DNA of 64,000 nucleotides from Candidatus Bartonella washoeensis Sb944nv (lineage in GTDB: Bacteria > Pseudomonadota > Alphaproteobacteria > Rhizobiales > Rhizobiaceae). The stretch is taken from NCBI RefSeq assembly GCF_000278135.1, contig NZ_JH725022.1, positions 481,626 through 545,625 of the forward strand, in the 5' to 3' direction. Positions 49,881 to 59,701 of this stretch are shown here, piece after piece. The position numbers and the translations under genes are program-made. The notes under the pieces were generated by a model. It was given only the letters and a program-made list of their open reading frames with translations, did no database searches and was not told where the DNA came from. Position 1 is the first letter of the stretch; every line of letters starts with the position of its first letter.

Positions 49881-50280
49881 AACAATTTAATTATTTTTTT
49901 GGTTTTTAATAAATTAAACATTAAATATAAAAATAAATAAATATTTTTAAAATTCATAAAATATAAATTTATTTTATATATATTTATATTTAATAATATT
50001 ATGTGATAAAATTTGATTTATTATTAATAATATTAAATAATTTTTATTAATCATCTATAGCTTTGTAGCTATTCTTATTTTCCGAAAAATGAGTAATTGA
50101 ATTAGTAAGAGGCTATAAAAGCAATATTCTGTGTAGGTGCTCTATTCTTTATTATTAATTTTTTCCGTAGATATGTTAGTCTATAGCAATATACCAATTT
50201 TTCCGATAGGTATGAACAATTCCTCCATTTGCAAAATGCATGGGCAAGAAGAGGCTTAAAACATGGGTATAAATCGACAT
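49881..50280. other. Extremely AT-rich spacer
   Basis: About 400 bases, the first half almost only A and T, without a coding frame on either strand. Nothing beyond composition can be supported. Confidence 0.5.
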
Positions 50281-50580
50281 TCTAGTGTAAGCCCATTGGT
50301 TACATAACCCCCTAAACTGCCAGAGAAGAAAATACTAAGAGTTGCGCGAAACAGCATAGAATAGCAATCATAAGAACAGTGGTGCATAAAGCATTTTCCA
50401 CATGCTGAAAGGATAGATGCGGTCTATAATCGTCTGAACAATAAAAGGTTTAACCAGTGTGTGCGCACAAGACAATAGCAACAAAACTGAGTTTGATGAC
50501 GGTATGAATATATTTCTTTATGGCTTTTGTAAACCAAGAGAAGGATAATAACTTTTCGGGTGAACAATACATTTTATTTT
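50281..50580 (-). pseudogene. Fragment of a HlyB-type ABC exporter (start of transmembrane domain)
   Basis: Read on the minus strand from about 50575, the sequence encodes SPEKLLSFSWFTKAIKKYIH and then VIKLSFVAIVLCAHT. After a frameshift near 50465 it gives VKPFIVQTIIDRIYP. This is the typical beginning of the transmembrane domain of type I secretion and bacteriocin ABC exporters (WF, a helix, then a P-x-x-x-Q-x-x-x-D motif). A hydrophobic stretch in another frame (VLMIAILCCFAQLLVF) follows. No peptidase domain or ATPase domain is present, so only a short decayed piece remains. Confidence 0.45.
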
Positions 50581-50753
50581 ATGCTTTTGTTAAAAGAAAA
50601 ACGCTGATTAAATTTTCTAAAAGTATTGTAAATATTATTATTTATAAAATATACAATTATTAAAAAAATATAAAAATAATATATTTATAGTTTTATGCGT
50701 ATTTTTATTTATAATATTTAAGCATTGTGTTTGATTTTTTTCTAAGTCGTATA

Positions 50754-50776
50754 ATAACACGTTTAATGCGTGTTAT
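50754..50776. promoter_or_regulatory. Dyad symmetry upstream of the small glycine-zipper ORF
   Basis: Perfect eight-base inverted repeat ATAACACG and CGTGTTAT around a seven-base spacer, about 30 bases before the ribosome binding site of the next ORF. It is not followed by a T-tract, so an operator-like role is more likely than a terminator, but this is inference. Confidence 0.45.
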
Positions 50777-50816
50777 AGTGATACTTTTTTAAAATATAGA
50801 TAAAAGGAGAATTCGT

Positions 50817-51122
50817 ATGTTTTGTTGGCTTAGTGGTTAGTCTAATACTGGTTGGTCTCATAGTTTGTCTAATGCTTGGTCTGATATTTCATCAATTAAT
50901 TTTTCAAGTAGTGGATCACAGCCTGGGTGTAATGTCGGCGATTATTTCTCTACAGCAAATTCAATGGGAGTGGTAGGAAGAGATGTGGGAAGGACTGCTG
51001 GAGTGTTTGTAGGAGGTGTAGTGGGAGGAGTAATATCAGGCGGATTTGGAATATTGACAGGAGCAGGAGCGGGGGCAGGAATCGGTGTTGGTATTGGCTA
51101 TGGAGTAGGAAGAGCTATATGA
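50817..51122 (+). CDS. Small glycine-zipper protein with an in-frame amber near its start
   Basis: ATG 50817 follows AAAAGGAGA at good spacing. After seven codons there is an in-frame TAG (50838-50840). The same frame then stays open for 94 codons to TGA 51120. The C-terminal half is GRDVGRTAGVFVGGVVGG followed by further GxxxG and GAGAGAG runs, a membrane-inserting glycine zipper. Serine- and asparagine-rich residues precede it. The form recalls class II microcins such as colicin V, which also have a GRD segment before a glycine-rich helix, but there is no double-glycine leader. With the amber it may be a pseudogene; a TTG at 50865 is the next start but lacks a ribosome binding site. Confidence 0.5.
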
Positions 51123-52088
51123 TGAAATTCTCAGTATAATGCGTGCTATTATTAATTTATAACACAATTTATTAATATATTAATTTATGCTAATTTTGTA
51201 GACATATATTTAATAAATATTTCTAAAAATATTTATTAAATATATTTCAGTCATATATTAATTATATATTTTTATTTTAATTATTGTTGTAGATATTAGT
51301 TATGTGGGTGTATTTTAGTGTTTTTATTTTAAATATGCTTATTTTCAATTATAATAACAATTTCATTTTTTGTAATTTTTTTCATAGCATTTTTCATAAC
51401 ATGTTATATTCTTGATATATTTAAATAACTTTTTTATAGAGACTATTATATAAAATATTTAATAATATTATTATTTTTGTATTTTCAGCTGAAGAAGCAA
51501 ATACTATAATAAAAGTTTTCATTTTCCAGTGTTGCTACCGTTTTTGTATTTAAAAATGCATTAATTGCATTGTGTGATCTATTCTAAAATCTCGTTTAAA
51601 ATCCACAGATAACCTTTTTTTGATTTGTTATCCAATAGCTGTATTGATGTATAAAAAAAACCTCTAGGATAACAAAACATTGCAGCAGAAAACACTGATT
51701 GCTTACTGACTAAAACATCTTTGCATATCAAAATTACGGAATTGTTTTTTCCTACTCAAAAGCCGGTATTTGAAATCATTTGTATGTTTTTATCTTTCTA
51801 AGGTAAAAAGGCTTACGTGTTTATTCCAATACCCAGAAACTTTGTATATCAATTTTAAAAAGTATATAATAATAAAGTCTTCAGGGTCATAAAAACTTTC
51901 TTTTTATGAACTGAAGAAGCGTCACGTTTTAGCAATACAAATATTAATTTTGCGAAAAAATGCTTTTATCGGGCGTTATTTCGTTTCTTTGTGGTTTACA
52001 ATTTTTTTTATCATTTTATCTTAAAGTAGAGGGATTATGTATTAATTTCTCTTTGTCTATTTTATCTCAAAAGGGTGGAGTTATATTC
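51123..52088. other. AT-rich gap upstream of the DivK-like gene
   Basis: Almost 1 kb with no credible coding frame. The first 350 bases are almost only A and T. The stretch marks the right edge of the accessory block, since housekeeping genes resume directly after it. Confidence 0.5.
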
Positions 52089-52454
52089 ATGTCAAAAAAA
52101 GTCATGATCGTGGAAGATAACGAACTGAATATGAAATTATTCCGTGATCTTGTCGAGGCGAGTGGCTATGAAACCGTTGAAACGCGGAATGGTCTTATGG
52201 CATTAGAATTGGCCCGTTCATCAATGCCCTCTCTTATCCTTGTAGATATTCAGTTACCTGAGGTATCAGGGATCGATGTTATTAAACAATTAAAAGAAGA
52301 TGAGAAACTTAGATCTATCCCCATTGTTGCGGTAACAGCTTTTGCTATGAAAGGGGATGAAGAAAGAATTCGTGCAAGTGGATGTGAAGAATACATGTCA
52401 AAGCCTATTTCTGTTCCTCATTTTATCACAATGGTAAAAAACTTCTTGGATTGA
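52089..52454 (+). CDS. divK: Single-domain response regulator (DivK-like)
   Basis: A 121-residue stand-alone receiver domain. It has the acidic pair in VMIVEDNE, the phospho-acceptor Asp in [13 protein letters not shown] (about residue 53), the conserved Thr/Ala in [13 protein letters not shown] and the Lys in YMSKPIS. In alphaproteobacteria DivK relays phosphate signals from DivJ and PleC in cell-cycle control. The start is ATG 52089 with GGTGGAG upstream; the longer frame from 51960 is hydrophobic and not conserved-looking. No pleD gene follows, unlike in several relatives. Confidence 0.9.
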   Translation: MSKKVMIVEDNELNMKLFRDLVEASGYETVETRNGLMALELARSSMPSLILVDIQLPEVSGIDVIKQLKEDEKLRSIPIVAVTAFAMKGDEERIRASGCEEYMSKPISVPHFITMVKNFLD

Positions 52455-52728
52455 AGCTATGGCTAAAGAATGGGAGAAAAAGCTAGTGAGGAGGCTTTAA
52501 TTGTATTGCAAATGTTTTTGTAAACGAACGCATAGTTAGGTCTGGACTACTGAAGCTGAAGTAAAGATTCTAAAAATTGAAGCGAAGGTTTTCAAGCATT
52601 TCCGGACGACCTCTTTTAGGCTTATCTCTCAGGAAGAAATAGGTCATTTTACTCTTTGAAATTTTTCTCATGATAGATAAAATTGGCTACCACGTTCTAC
52701 TTAAAAAGAACCGATTTAATAAATATAA
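52455..52728. other. Gap between divK and the rplM-rpsI operon
   Basis: No coding sequence of note. A 13-codon frame (MAKEWEKKLVRRL) starts five bases after the divK stop but nothing supports it as a gene. Confidence 0.45.
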
Positions 52729-52748
52729 AGCCCCGCCAAAACAGGGCT
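52729..52748 (-). terminator. Rho-independent terminator of rplM-rpsI
   Basis: On the minus strand, AGCCC and GGGCT form a five-base stem around a ten-base loop, directly followed by TTTATATTT. It lies 26 bases after the rpsI stop, in the right place and orientation to end the ribosomal protein operon. Confidence 0.7.
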
Positions 52749-52774
52749 CTCGATGTATTGCACAAAAATTGAAA

Positions 52775-53260
52775 TTAACGCTTTGAGAATTGGAAAGAAC
52801 GACGCGCTTTTGCTTTACCGTATTTTTTACGTTCAACAACACGACTATCACGGGTAAGAAAGCCACCTTTTTTCAAGATCGTGCGAAGTTCTGGTTCGTA
52901 ATAGGTTAAAGCTTTGGAAATACCATGGCGTACCGCACCGGCTTGTCCAGAAAGACCACCACCTGCAACGGTTGCAACAATATCAAATTGGGTATCCCTT
53001 TTTGTTGCAACGATTGGCTGACGAAGAATCATCCTAAGAACAGGACGCGCGAAATACTTGTCAAATTCCTTACCGTTAATGATGATTTTCCCAGAACCTG
53101 GTTTGACCCATACGCGAGCAACAGCATCTTTACGTTTTCCTGTTGCATAGGCACGTCCTTGTGAATCAAGCTTTTGCACATGGATAGGAGTAACATTTTC
53201 TTTAGTTTCTTCAATACTTGTTACTACGCTAAGCTCAGAAAGAGAATTAATTTCAGCCAT
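52775..53260 (-). CDS. rpsI: 30S ribosomal protein S9
   Basis: S9/uS9 binds 16S rRNA in the small-subunit head; its basic C-terminal tail reaches the P site. Of 161 residues, the core shows [18 protein letters not shown] and [19 protein letters not shown], and the tail ends SFQFSKR in place of the classic SKR. The N-terminal extension of about 35 residues is typical of alphaproteobacteria. Start ATG 53260 (MAEINSL) is preferred over 53266. It lies directly behind rplM, as usual. Confidence 0.97.
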   Translation of the reverse strand: MAEINSLSELSVVTSIEETKENVTPIHVQKLDSQGRAYATGKRKDAVARVWVKPGSGKIIINGKEFDKYFARPVLRMILRQPIVATKRDTQFDIVATVAGGGLSGQAGAVRHGISKALTYYEPELRTILKKGGFLTRDSRVVERKKYGKAKARRSFQFSKR

Positions 53261-53262
53261 AA

Positions 53263-53727
53263 TCAAGCAATCCTTTTGTTTTTGCGGTTTAAAGCACCAA
53301 CGTCAAGAGATTCGGGCTGTTGTGCTGCATGCGGGTGTTGGCTTCCAGCATAAACACGTAAATTCCTCAATTGACGACGACCAAGTGGTCCACGAGGAAT
53401 CATGCGCTCCACAGCTTTTTCAACAACACGTTCAGGAAAACGGCCTTCAAGGATTTTGCGAGCTGTGCGCTCTTTGATTCCACCAATATATCCGGTATGC
53501 CAATAATATTTTTTATCTGTATATTTTTTACCGGTGAGAGCTATTTTATCTGCATTGATCACAATAACATTGTCACCATCATCGACATGTGGAGTAAATG
53601 TAGCCTTATGTTTGCCACGTAAGCGGTTCGCAACAAATGCGGCAAGACGACCTAAAACGAGGTTTTCTGCGTCAATAATAACCCATTTTTTCACCACTTC
53701 AGTTGGCTTTTGTGAAAAAGTTGCCAT
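53263..53727 (-). CDS. rplM: 50S ribosomal protein L13
   Basis: L13/uL13 is an early assembly protein of the large subunit. The 154-residue product starts [15 protein letters not shown] and contains [26 protein letters not shown] and the [18 protein letters not shown] segment. The frame extends 10 codons further upstream (53757), but MATFSQ is the usual start and has AAAGGATC upstream. It is co-transcribed with rpsI, whose start lies two bases past the rplM stop. Confidence 0.97.
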   Translation of the reverse strand: MATFSQKPTEVVKKWVIIDAENLVLGRLAAFVANRLRGKHKATFTPHVDDGDNVIVINADKIALTGKKYTDKKYYWHTGYIGGIKERTARKILEGRFPERVVEKAVERMIPRGPLGRRQLRNLRVYAGSQHPHAAQQPESLDVGALNRKNKRIA

Positions 53728-54021
53728 AGAAGATCCTTTATAAAAACCCTTTAACATTAAGGGGATTTTTGCTGCTGTGCGTTGAAAATTGTTATCAGCG
53801 AAATATTTAACACATAATAACTGTTCTGAATATAATGTCTTTTGATTTACGTCAAGAGAAAATAAAAACTTATAAAACAGTGCTTTATAGTTGAGGTACT
53901 TTAATACTACATATGTAGAGTAATTTACTTACATTTTAGGCAAAAATGGATGCTGCAAAAGAGTGCTTTATCTTTAACTCTTGATTGTATTTTATTCGCT
54001 TTCATTGTAGAACGGACGACA

Positions 54022-55806
54022 ATGCAACGTTCTCGTTATTTTCTCAATGTTGAATCTTCTGCTTGTGGTCAGGCTTGGTTAGATGCCCTTGATATTCAAG
54101 GGGTAAATAATGCGCGTGCTATTTCTCAAAAATTTGGTTTTCCAGATGCGTTAGCGCGCGTTCTCTCGGCAAGAGATGTCGATGAATCTGAAGCTGTTGC
54201 TTTTATCAATCCAACTTTGCGCACGCTAATGCCTAATCCAGAAAGCTTTACGGATATGCAATATGCAGCAGAGCGCATCGTTAAAGCTATTTTGAATCAA
54301 GAGAAGATTGCTGTTTTTGGTGATTATGACGTTGATGGTGCTTGTTCATCAGCGCTTATAGCACGCTTTTTACGTTATTTTGGTATAGAAGTAAAAATTT
54401 ATATTCCTGATCGTATTGTTGAAGGATATGGCCCAAATGAACAAGCAATGAGGATGCTCGTGCAAGAAGGTGCTCATTTGATTATCACCGTTGATTGTGG
54501 CGCGAACAGTCCAGATGCAGTAAAAGCAGTAAGGCTTGCAGGTGCTGAGGTTGTGATTTTAGATCATCATCAAATGTCAGAGGTTCATCAGGAAGCTGTT
54601 GCTCTTGTCAACCCTAATCGCCCTGATGATTTTTCTGGACAGGGGCATTTGTGTGCTGCTGGCGTTGTCTTTGTTACATTAGCATGGGTTAATCATTTGT
54701 TGCGGAAGCAAAACTTTGGCGGGAAGCTTCCTGATCTTCTAAGTATGCTTGATCTTGTTGCATTGGCGACTATATGTGACGTCGTTCCGTTACAAGGTGT
54801 TAATCGCGCGTTTGTAGCTAAAGGGCTTCAAGTTGCTCGTTCTATGCATAATTTCGGGATAGCAGCTTTAACCAAGGTTGCACGTATAAGTGAGCCGCTT
54901 AATAGTTTTCATTTAGGTTTTTTATTAGGTCCTAGAATTAATGCAGGGGGCCGTATTGGAGATCAAGCTTTAGGAGCACGTTTGCTCTGCTGTGATGATA
55001 AAAATGAAGCTGAACAAATAGCAGAACAATTAGATCAGCTTAATCAAGAACGCCAAGAAATGGAGGCTCTTCAATTAGCTCAAGCAGAATCTTATATTGC
55101 TTCTCTTTATCAAGAGAGAGAAACACCTTTGTCACTTGTGATTGCTCATCAAGAATGGCATCCAGGAATCATTGGTATTCTTGCGTCCCGCTTAAAAGAG
55201 CGTTTTTTTTGTCCTGTTTTTGCAATTGCTTTGAAAGAAGATGGAAGCGGGGTAGGATCGGGACGCTCAATTAGCGGTATAGATTTAGGAGCACTTGTTC
55301 GTGAAGCTGTTACATTAAATTTATTAGAAAAGGGTGGGGGACATACTATGGCAGCTGGAATCACAATCAAATCGACAAAAATTGACAATTTTCGAGAATG
55401 GCTGGAGGAAAAAGTCTCTGTAAGGGTTTCACAATTGCATGCTAAAAAGTCTCTTAGTATAGATGGTTGTCTTTCTGCTTCTGGAGCCAATAAAGCGCTT
55501 TTTGATATGATAGAAAAAGCAGGACCATTTGGTTCAGGGAATACTACTCCTATTTTTGTTCTTCCCTCTCATCGGTTAATGAATCTTTGTGAGGTGGGAA
55601 AAGGACATCTTCGCCTTGTTATCTCTAATATGGAAGGAAAAAAGCTGCAAGGAATAGCTTTCCGTGCGGTGGGAACATCGCTTGGTTATTTTCTTTCTGA
55701 AAATATTGGTGAAATGATTCATTTGGCTGGTAATCTTAGTTTGAATTATTGGAATGGAACAATTAATCCACAACTACGCGTTATTGATGCAGCAGCAGTA
55801 GTTTAA
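54022..55806 (+). CDS. recJ: Single-stranded-DNA-specific exonuclease RecJ
   Basis: RecJ is a 5'-3' exonuclease of the DHH family acting in recombination and mismatch repair. In the product the DHH motifs are FGDYDVDGACSSAL, ITVDCGAN and ILDHHQMS, and the DHHA1 motif is GGGHTMAAGI near the middle. The recognisable protein starts at MQRSRYF (ATG 54022, 594 residues). The frame is open to ATG 53950, adding 24 residues that look unconserved, so the start is uncertain. It is convergent with parE, with 19 bases between. Confidence 0.94.
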   Translation: MQRSRYFLNVESSACGQAWLDALDIQGVNNARAISQKFGFPDALARVLSARDVDESEAVAFINPTLRTLMPNPESFTDMQYAAERIVKAILNQEKIAVFGDYDVDGACSSALIARFLRYFGIEVKIYIPDRIVEGYGPNEQAMRMLVQEGAHLIITVDCGANSPDAVKAVRLAGAEVVILDHHQMSEVHQEAVALVNPNRPDDFSGQGHLCAAGVVFVTLAWVNHLLRKQNFGGKLPDLLSMLDLVALATICDVVPLQGVNRAFVAKGLQVARSMHNFGIAALTKVARISEPLNSFHLGFLLGPRINAGGRIGDQALGARLLCCDDKNEAEQIAEQLDQLNQERQEMEALQLAQAESYIASLYQERETPLSLVIAHQEWHPGIIGILASRLKERFFCPVFAIALKEDGSGVGSGRSISGIDLGALVREAVTLNLLEKGGGHTMAAGITIKSTKIDNFREWLEEKVSVRVSQLHAKKSLSIDGCLSASGANKALFDMIEKAGPFGSGNTTPIFVLPSHRLMNLCEVGKGHLRLVISNMEGKKLQGIAFRAVGTSLGYFLSENIGEMIHLAGNLSLNYWNGTINPQLRVIDAAAVV

Positions 55807-55825
55807 AAGGAATATTTTTTAAAAA

Positions 55826-57883
55826 TCATATATCTAGATTAGAAACAAAAGTAGAGTTTTCTTGTATGAATCGAAATCGTGCTTCTGGTTTGGTTCCCAT
55901 TAAGCTTTCTACTATATTTTTTGTTTCTTGCAGTTCTACTGCGTCAATAGTAACACGTAACAATGTACGCTTTTGAGGATGCATAGTTGTTTCTTTAAGC
56001 TGTTCAGCGCGCATCTCTCCAAGCCCTTTGAAACGTCCAATTTCGATTTTAGCTTTTCCAGTGAATTCAGTTTTTAGTAATTCATCCTTATGGGCGTCGT
56101 CACGTGCATAAGCAACTTTTCCTCCTTGCGATATTCTATAAAGAGGAGGCACGGCAAGGTATAAATGTCCCTGACGAATAAGATCTGGCATCTCTTGAAA
56201 AAAGAAGGTGATGAGGAGTGAGGCAATATGAGCACCATCAACATCCGCATCCGTCATAATGATAATCCGTTCATATCGGAGATCTTTTTCACGATACTTA
56301 GAGCGTGTTCCACATCCAAGAGCAAGTATAAGATCACCTATTGTTTGGCTTGAATTCATTTTCTCGTGTGCGGCACTTGCTACATTTAAGATTTTTCCAC
56401 GAAGAGGTAAAATTGCTTGGTTTGCTCTGTTTCGCGCTTGTTTAGCAGAACCACCAGCAGAATCACCTTCAACAATGAATAATTCAGCACCAGCAGCACA
56501 GCTTTGGCTACAATCTGCCAGTTTGCCGGGTAGACGTAATTTACGTACAGCAGTTTTTCGATTGATTTCTCTGTCTTGGCGCCGTTTAACACGTTCTTCA
56601 GCACGTTCAATAACCCAATCAAGAAGTTTTGTTGATTCTTGTGGAGAATTTGTCAGCCAATGGTCAAAAGGATCGCGTATTGCATTTTCAACGATACGTT
56701 GAGCTTCAATTGTCGCTAATCTGTCTTTAGTTTGTCCAACAAATTCAGGATCTTTGATGAAAATTGAAAGTATTGCAGCGGTTGAAATCATAACATCATC
56801 AGACGTAATAATAGCAGCGCGCTTGTTTCCTATTAATTCAGCATAGGATTTCAAACCGCGCAAAAGAGCTTGACGCAGTCCTATTTCGTGTGTGCCACCT
56901 TCTCCAGTGGGAATAGTATTACAATAAGATTGTACGTAAGCATCACCACCATGCCAAGCAACAGCCCATTCAACAGATCCATGACCATTATATTGTTTTG
57001 TTTTACCAGAAAAAATTTCCGATGTGACCCGATATTCATTTTCCAATGATGAGAGTAAATAATCTTTAAGTCCATCTGGAAAGTGTAAAACAGCTTTTTC
57101 GGGAATATTTTTTGTATCTTCAAGTAGGGCAGGATCGCAGTTCCAGCGAATTTTTACGCCGCCAAAAAGATAGGCTTTAGAGCGCGCCATCTTATAGATT
57201 TTTTCTGGATCAAAAGCCGCTTTTTCGCCAAAAATTTTACCATCAGGATGAAAACGAACGCGTGTGCCACGACGATTATAGACGTCACCCAAATCTTCTA
57301 ATCCAGATTGAGGAATACCCCGCGAGAAACGTTGTCGGTAAAGTTTGCGTTCTCGTGCTACTTCAACTTCCATATCATCAGAAAGAGCATTGACAACAGA
57401 AATTCCTACCCCATGCAACCCACCAGCAGTTTGATAAGCTTTGCCATCAAACTTTCCACCTGAGTGAAGTTGCGTCATAATAACTTCAAGAGTAGATTTA
57501 CTAGGCATTTGAGGATGATTTTCGACAGGAATGCCGCGTCCATTATCTGTAACTGTTAAATAACCATTTCTATCTAAGGATACATCAATTAAATCTGCAT
57601 AACCAGCAACAGCTTCATCCATCGCATTGTCAATAATTTCGGCAAACAAATGATGAAGTGCTTTACTATCTGTTCCACCAATATACATTCCAGGACGTAA
57701 ACGCACCGGCTCTAAGCCTTCAAGAACCCTAATAGAGTGGGCGTTATAGTTATCTTCGTGTGTATCCTTTTTCGCAGTCATTGCTTCTGGGCTCATTGAG
57801 ATTTGCGGATTTTTTTCTTTTGTATTTATCCGAGACTGAGCATGATTGAAAATACTAAAAAGATCCTTTTTATTATCGCTCAT
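55826..57883 (-). CDS. parE: DNA topoisomerase IV subunit B
   Basis: ATPase subunit of topoisomerase IV, which decatenates daughter chromosomes. The 685-residue protein has an N-terminal low-complexity extension of about 45 residues. Then come the GHKL ATPase motifs (EIIDNAMDEA, DNGRGIPVE, AGGLHGVGISVVNAL) and the TOPRIM domain with EGDSAGGSAKQARNR and MTDADVDGAHI. The short TOPRIM to C-terminus and the absence of the GyrB insert favour ParE over GyrB. No parC is adjacent. Confidence 0.93.
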   Translation of the reverse strand: MSDNKKDLFSIFNHAQSRINTKEKNPQISMSPEAMTAKKDTHEDNYNAHSIRVLEGLEPVRLRPGMYIGGTDSKALHHLFAEIIDNAMDEAVAGYADLIDVSLDRNGYLTVTDNGRGIPVENHPQMPSKSTLEVIMTQLHSGGKFDGKAYQTAGGLHGVGISVVNALSDDMEVEVARERKLYRQRFSRGIPQSGLEDLGDVYNRRGTRVRFHPDGKIFGEKAAFDPEKIYKMARSKAYLFGGVKIRWNCDPALLEDTKNIPEKAVLHFPDGLKDYLLSSLENEYRVTSEIFSGKTKQYNGHGSVEWAVAWHGGDAYVQSYCNTIPTGEGGTHEIGLRQALLRGLKSYAELIGNKRAAIITSDDVMISTAAILSIFIKDPEFVGQTKDRLATIEAQRIVENAIRDPFDHWLTNSPQESTKLLDWVIERAEERVKRRQDREINRKTAVRKLRLPGKLADCSQSCAAGAELFIVEGDSAGGSAKQARNRANQAILPLRGKILNVASAAHEKMNSSQTIGDLILALGCGTRSKYREKDLRYERIIIMTDADVDGAHIASLLITFFFQEMPDLIRQGHLYLAVPPLYRISQGGKVAYARDDAHKDELLKTEFTGKAKIEIGRFKGLGEMRAEQLKETTMHPQKRTLLRVTIDAVELQETKNIVESLMGTKPEARFRFIQENSTFVSNLDI

Positions 57884-57964
57884 GGCGTTTAACTATCTAC
57901 CTCATGAATAAACTCTTATATCAAGAGAGTTTTATGCCTGTTTTTTATTTAAAAATCAATGCAC

Positions 57965-58702
57965 TTAGGAAACATCAATTGTTGGACCAAAAATTTCTTC
58001 AAATGCTTGTTTCAGAGCAATATCAATATCGTACATTGTTACAGGGAAACCTAGATCAAGAAAGCTGGTTACACCGTAATTTGTGATTCCACAGGGAACA
58101 ATCCCTGAATAATGTGCTAAGTTCGGATCAACATTGATAGAAACGCCATGAAAGCTTACCCATTTGCGTACACGAATGCCGATAGCTGCGATTTTATCTT
58201 CGCAAGAATAATCGTTTTGTGTGGATGGACAATGCGATCGTTTAACCCAAACACCAACGCGATCTTCACGGCGTTCACCTCTAATATTAAATTTTGCCAG
58301 CATCTGTATAATCCATTCTTCTAATGCACTAATAAAAGCACGGATGTCTTGTTTTCGGCGTTTAAGATCAAGCATAATATAAGCAATACGCTGGCCTGGC
58401 CCATGATAAGTAAACTCACCGCCACGGCCTGCCTCATAAACAGGCAATAAATGAGGTGCTAAAAGATCTTGTTTTTTCGCGCTTGTACCAGCTGTATAAA
58501 GGGAAGGATGTTCAAGAAGCCAAACTTGTTCATGCGCAGTTTTTGCAAGAATCTTTTCTACACGCTCTTGCATATAACGCAGTGCTTCAGGATATTCGAC
58601 CAAGTTATCACTTATTTTCCATTCAACAGGTGGATTGCTAGGGATTGTTTTAAAGTGATGTGGTAAATGGCTACGATCAGTATGTTTCAATTCAAATGTC
58701 AT
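57965..58702 (-). CDS. lipB: Octanoyltransferase LipB
   Basis: LipB transfers octanoyl from ACP to the lipoyl domains of 2-oxoacid dehydrogenases and the glycine cleavage H protein. The 245-residue enzyme has the [12 protein letters not shown] loop near residue 95, and the conserved lysine in [13 protein letters not shown] followed by the active-site cysteine in GIVPCGI. Full length. Starts at ATG 58702, 262 bases upstream of parE on the same strand. Confidence 0.95.
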   Translation of the reverse strand: MTFELKHTDRSHLPHHFKTIPSNPPVEWKISDNLVEYPEALRYMQERVEKILAKTAHEQVWLLEHPSLYTAGTSAKKQDLLAPHLLPVYEAGRGGEFTYHGPGQRIAYIMLDLKRRKQDIRAFISALEEWIIQMLAKFNIRGERREDRVGVWVKRSHCPSTQNDYSCEDKIAAIGIRVRKWVSFHGVSINVDPNLAHYSGIVPCGITNYGVTSFLDLGFPVTMYDIDIALKQAFEEIFGPTIDVS

Positions 58703-58849
58703 GGCAATATTTATGTTGGCGTTCGTATTTGTGTTGAACTCAATAAAAGTGATGGCAGCATAAGGTATCGAATTTTTTATTAAAATTGAAATAATACGGT
58801 AATTTTTATCATAAGAAAATTCGCTACGCTTAAAAAAATTACATGCGTT

Positions 58850-59701
58850 TTACCATTTTCCTGTTGCACCGCCACCACCTGATGATCCACCACCACCCCT
58901 GAACCCTCCTCCACCTCGGGGACCACCAAATCTTCCACCAGGATATTTGCTACTGGCACTTAAGTTAAGAAACCAAGGAGTGAAGATGATACCCATCCAG
59001 AGATACTTTTGTGGGCCTACTTTTTTACCAAAAATCATTGCAAGAATGGGGAGACCAACCGTTATAAAAAGGATTAAAAACATGATTGCATTGATTACCA
59101 TTTCTTCTTTTTCAGCTTGTTTACGTTGTGCTTCAATAATTTTTGCTTTCTCTTTGATTCGAAAAGTAAAATGAGAATCACTTTTTGTAATAACTTTGAT
59201 AATTGCATCAACGACTTCAACAATTCCTTTTTGATAATTTCCTTCGCGAAAATTGGGAATAATAAAGTTATTAATGATGACAGAGGAAAGAGCATCCGTT
59301 AGCTCTCCTTCTAAACCATATCCTACCTCTATACGTGCTGTGCGCTCATTAAGTGCAATAACCAGCAATACACCGTTATTGATCTTTTTTTGACCCAATC
59401 CCCATCTGCGAAAAAGAGCATTACTGTAGGTTTCTATATCACTTCCTGAAAGGGTTGGGAGAGTTACAAGAGCAATTTGATCTCCAGTTTTTTCTTCGAG
59501 TGCAGCAAGTTTTTTTGTTAAGTCTTCCTTTGTCGCATCATCGAGTAAATGAGCTACATCGTTAACATAGCCAGTTAAGGGAGGAAATTTGTTCTGCGAA
59601 CAAGCGACACTTCCCAATACAGCAACCAAATACAGAAGGCTTATAAGAGATAATAAGTGTTGAAAAACAACGCGTTGTGTGGAATATCGAAACAATTTCA
59701 T
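58850..59701 (-). CDS. TPM domain protein (YgcG family)
   Basis: A 283-residue exported membrane protein. The N-terminal signal or anchor (about residues 15-33) is followed by a TPM domain (about 40-175), with YVNDVAHLLDDATKEDL and IEVGYGLEGELTDA. There is then a charged helical stretch (about 180-205), two membrane helices (about 205-250), and a tail rich in glycine ending GGGATGKW. Such proteins are often encoded next to LemA, as here: the gene starts at the last base of the LemA gene. The role in the envelope is not established. Confidence 0.88.
   Translation of the reverse strand: MKLFRYSTQRVVFQHLLSLISLLYLVAVLGSVACSQNKFPPLTGYVNDVAHLLDDATKEDLTKKLAALEEKTGDQIALVTLPTLSGSDIETYSNALFRRWGLGQKKINNGVLLVIALNERTARIEVGYGLEGELTDALSSVIINNFIIPNFREGNYQKGIVEVVDAIIKVITKSDSHFTFRIKEKAKIIEAQRKQAEKEEMVINAIMFLILFITVGLPILAMIFGKKVGPQKYLWMGIIFTPWFLNLSASSKYPGGRFGGPRGGGGFRGGGGSSGGGGATGKW

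Noticed and set aside
53950..54021. N-terminal extension of RecJ from ATG 53950
   Set aside because: The extension is not protein-like for the family; the conserved start MQRSRYF fits better, although its ribosome binding site is weak.
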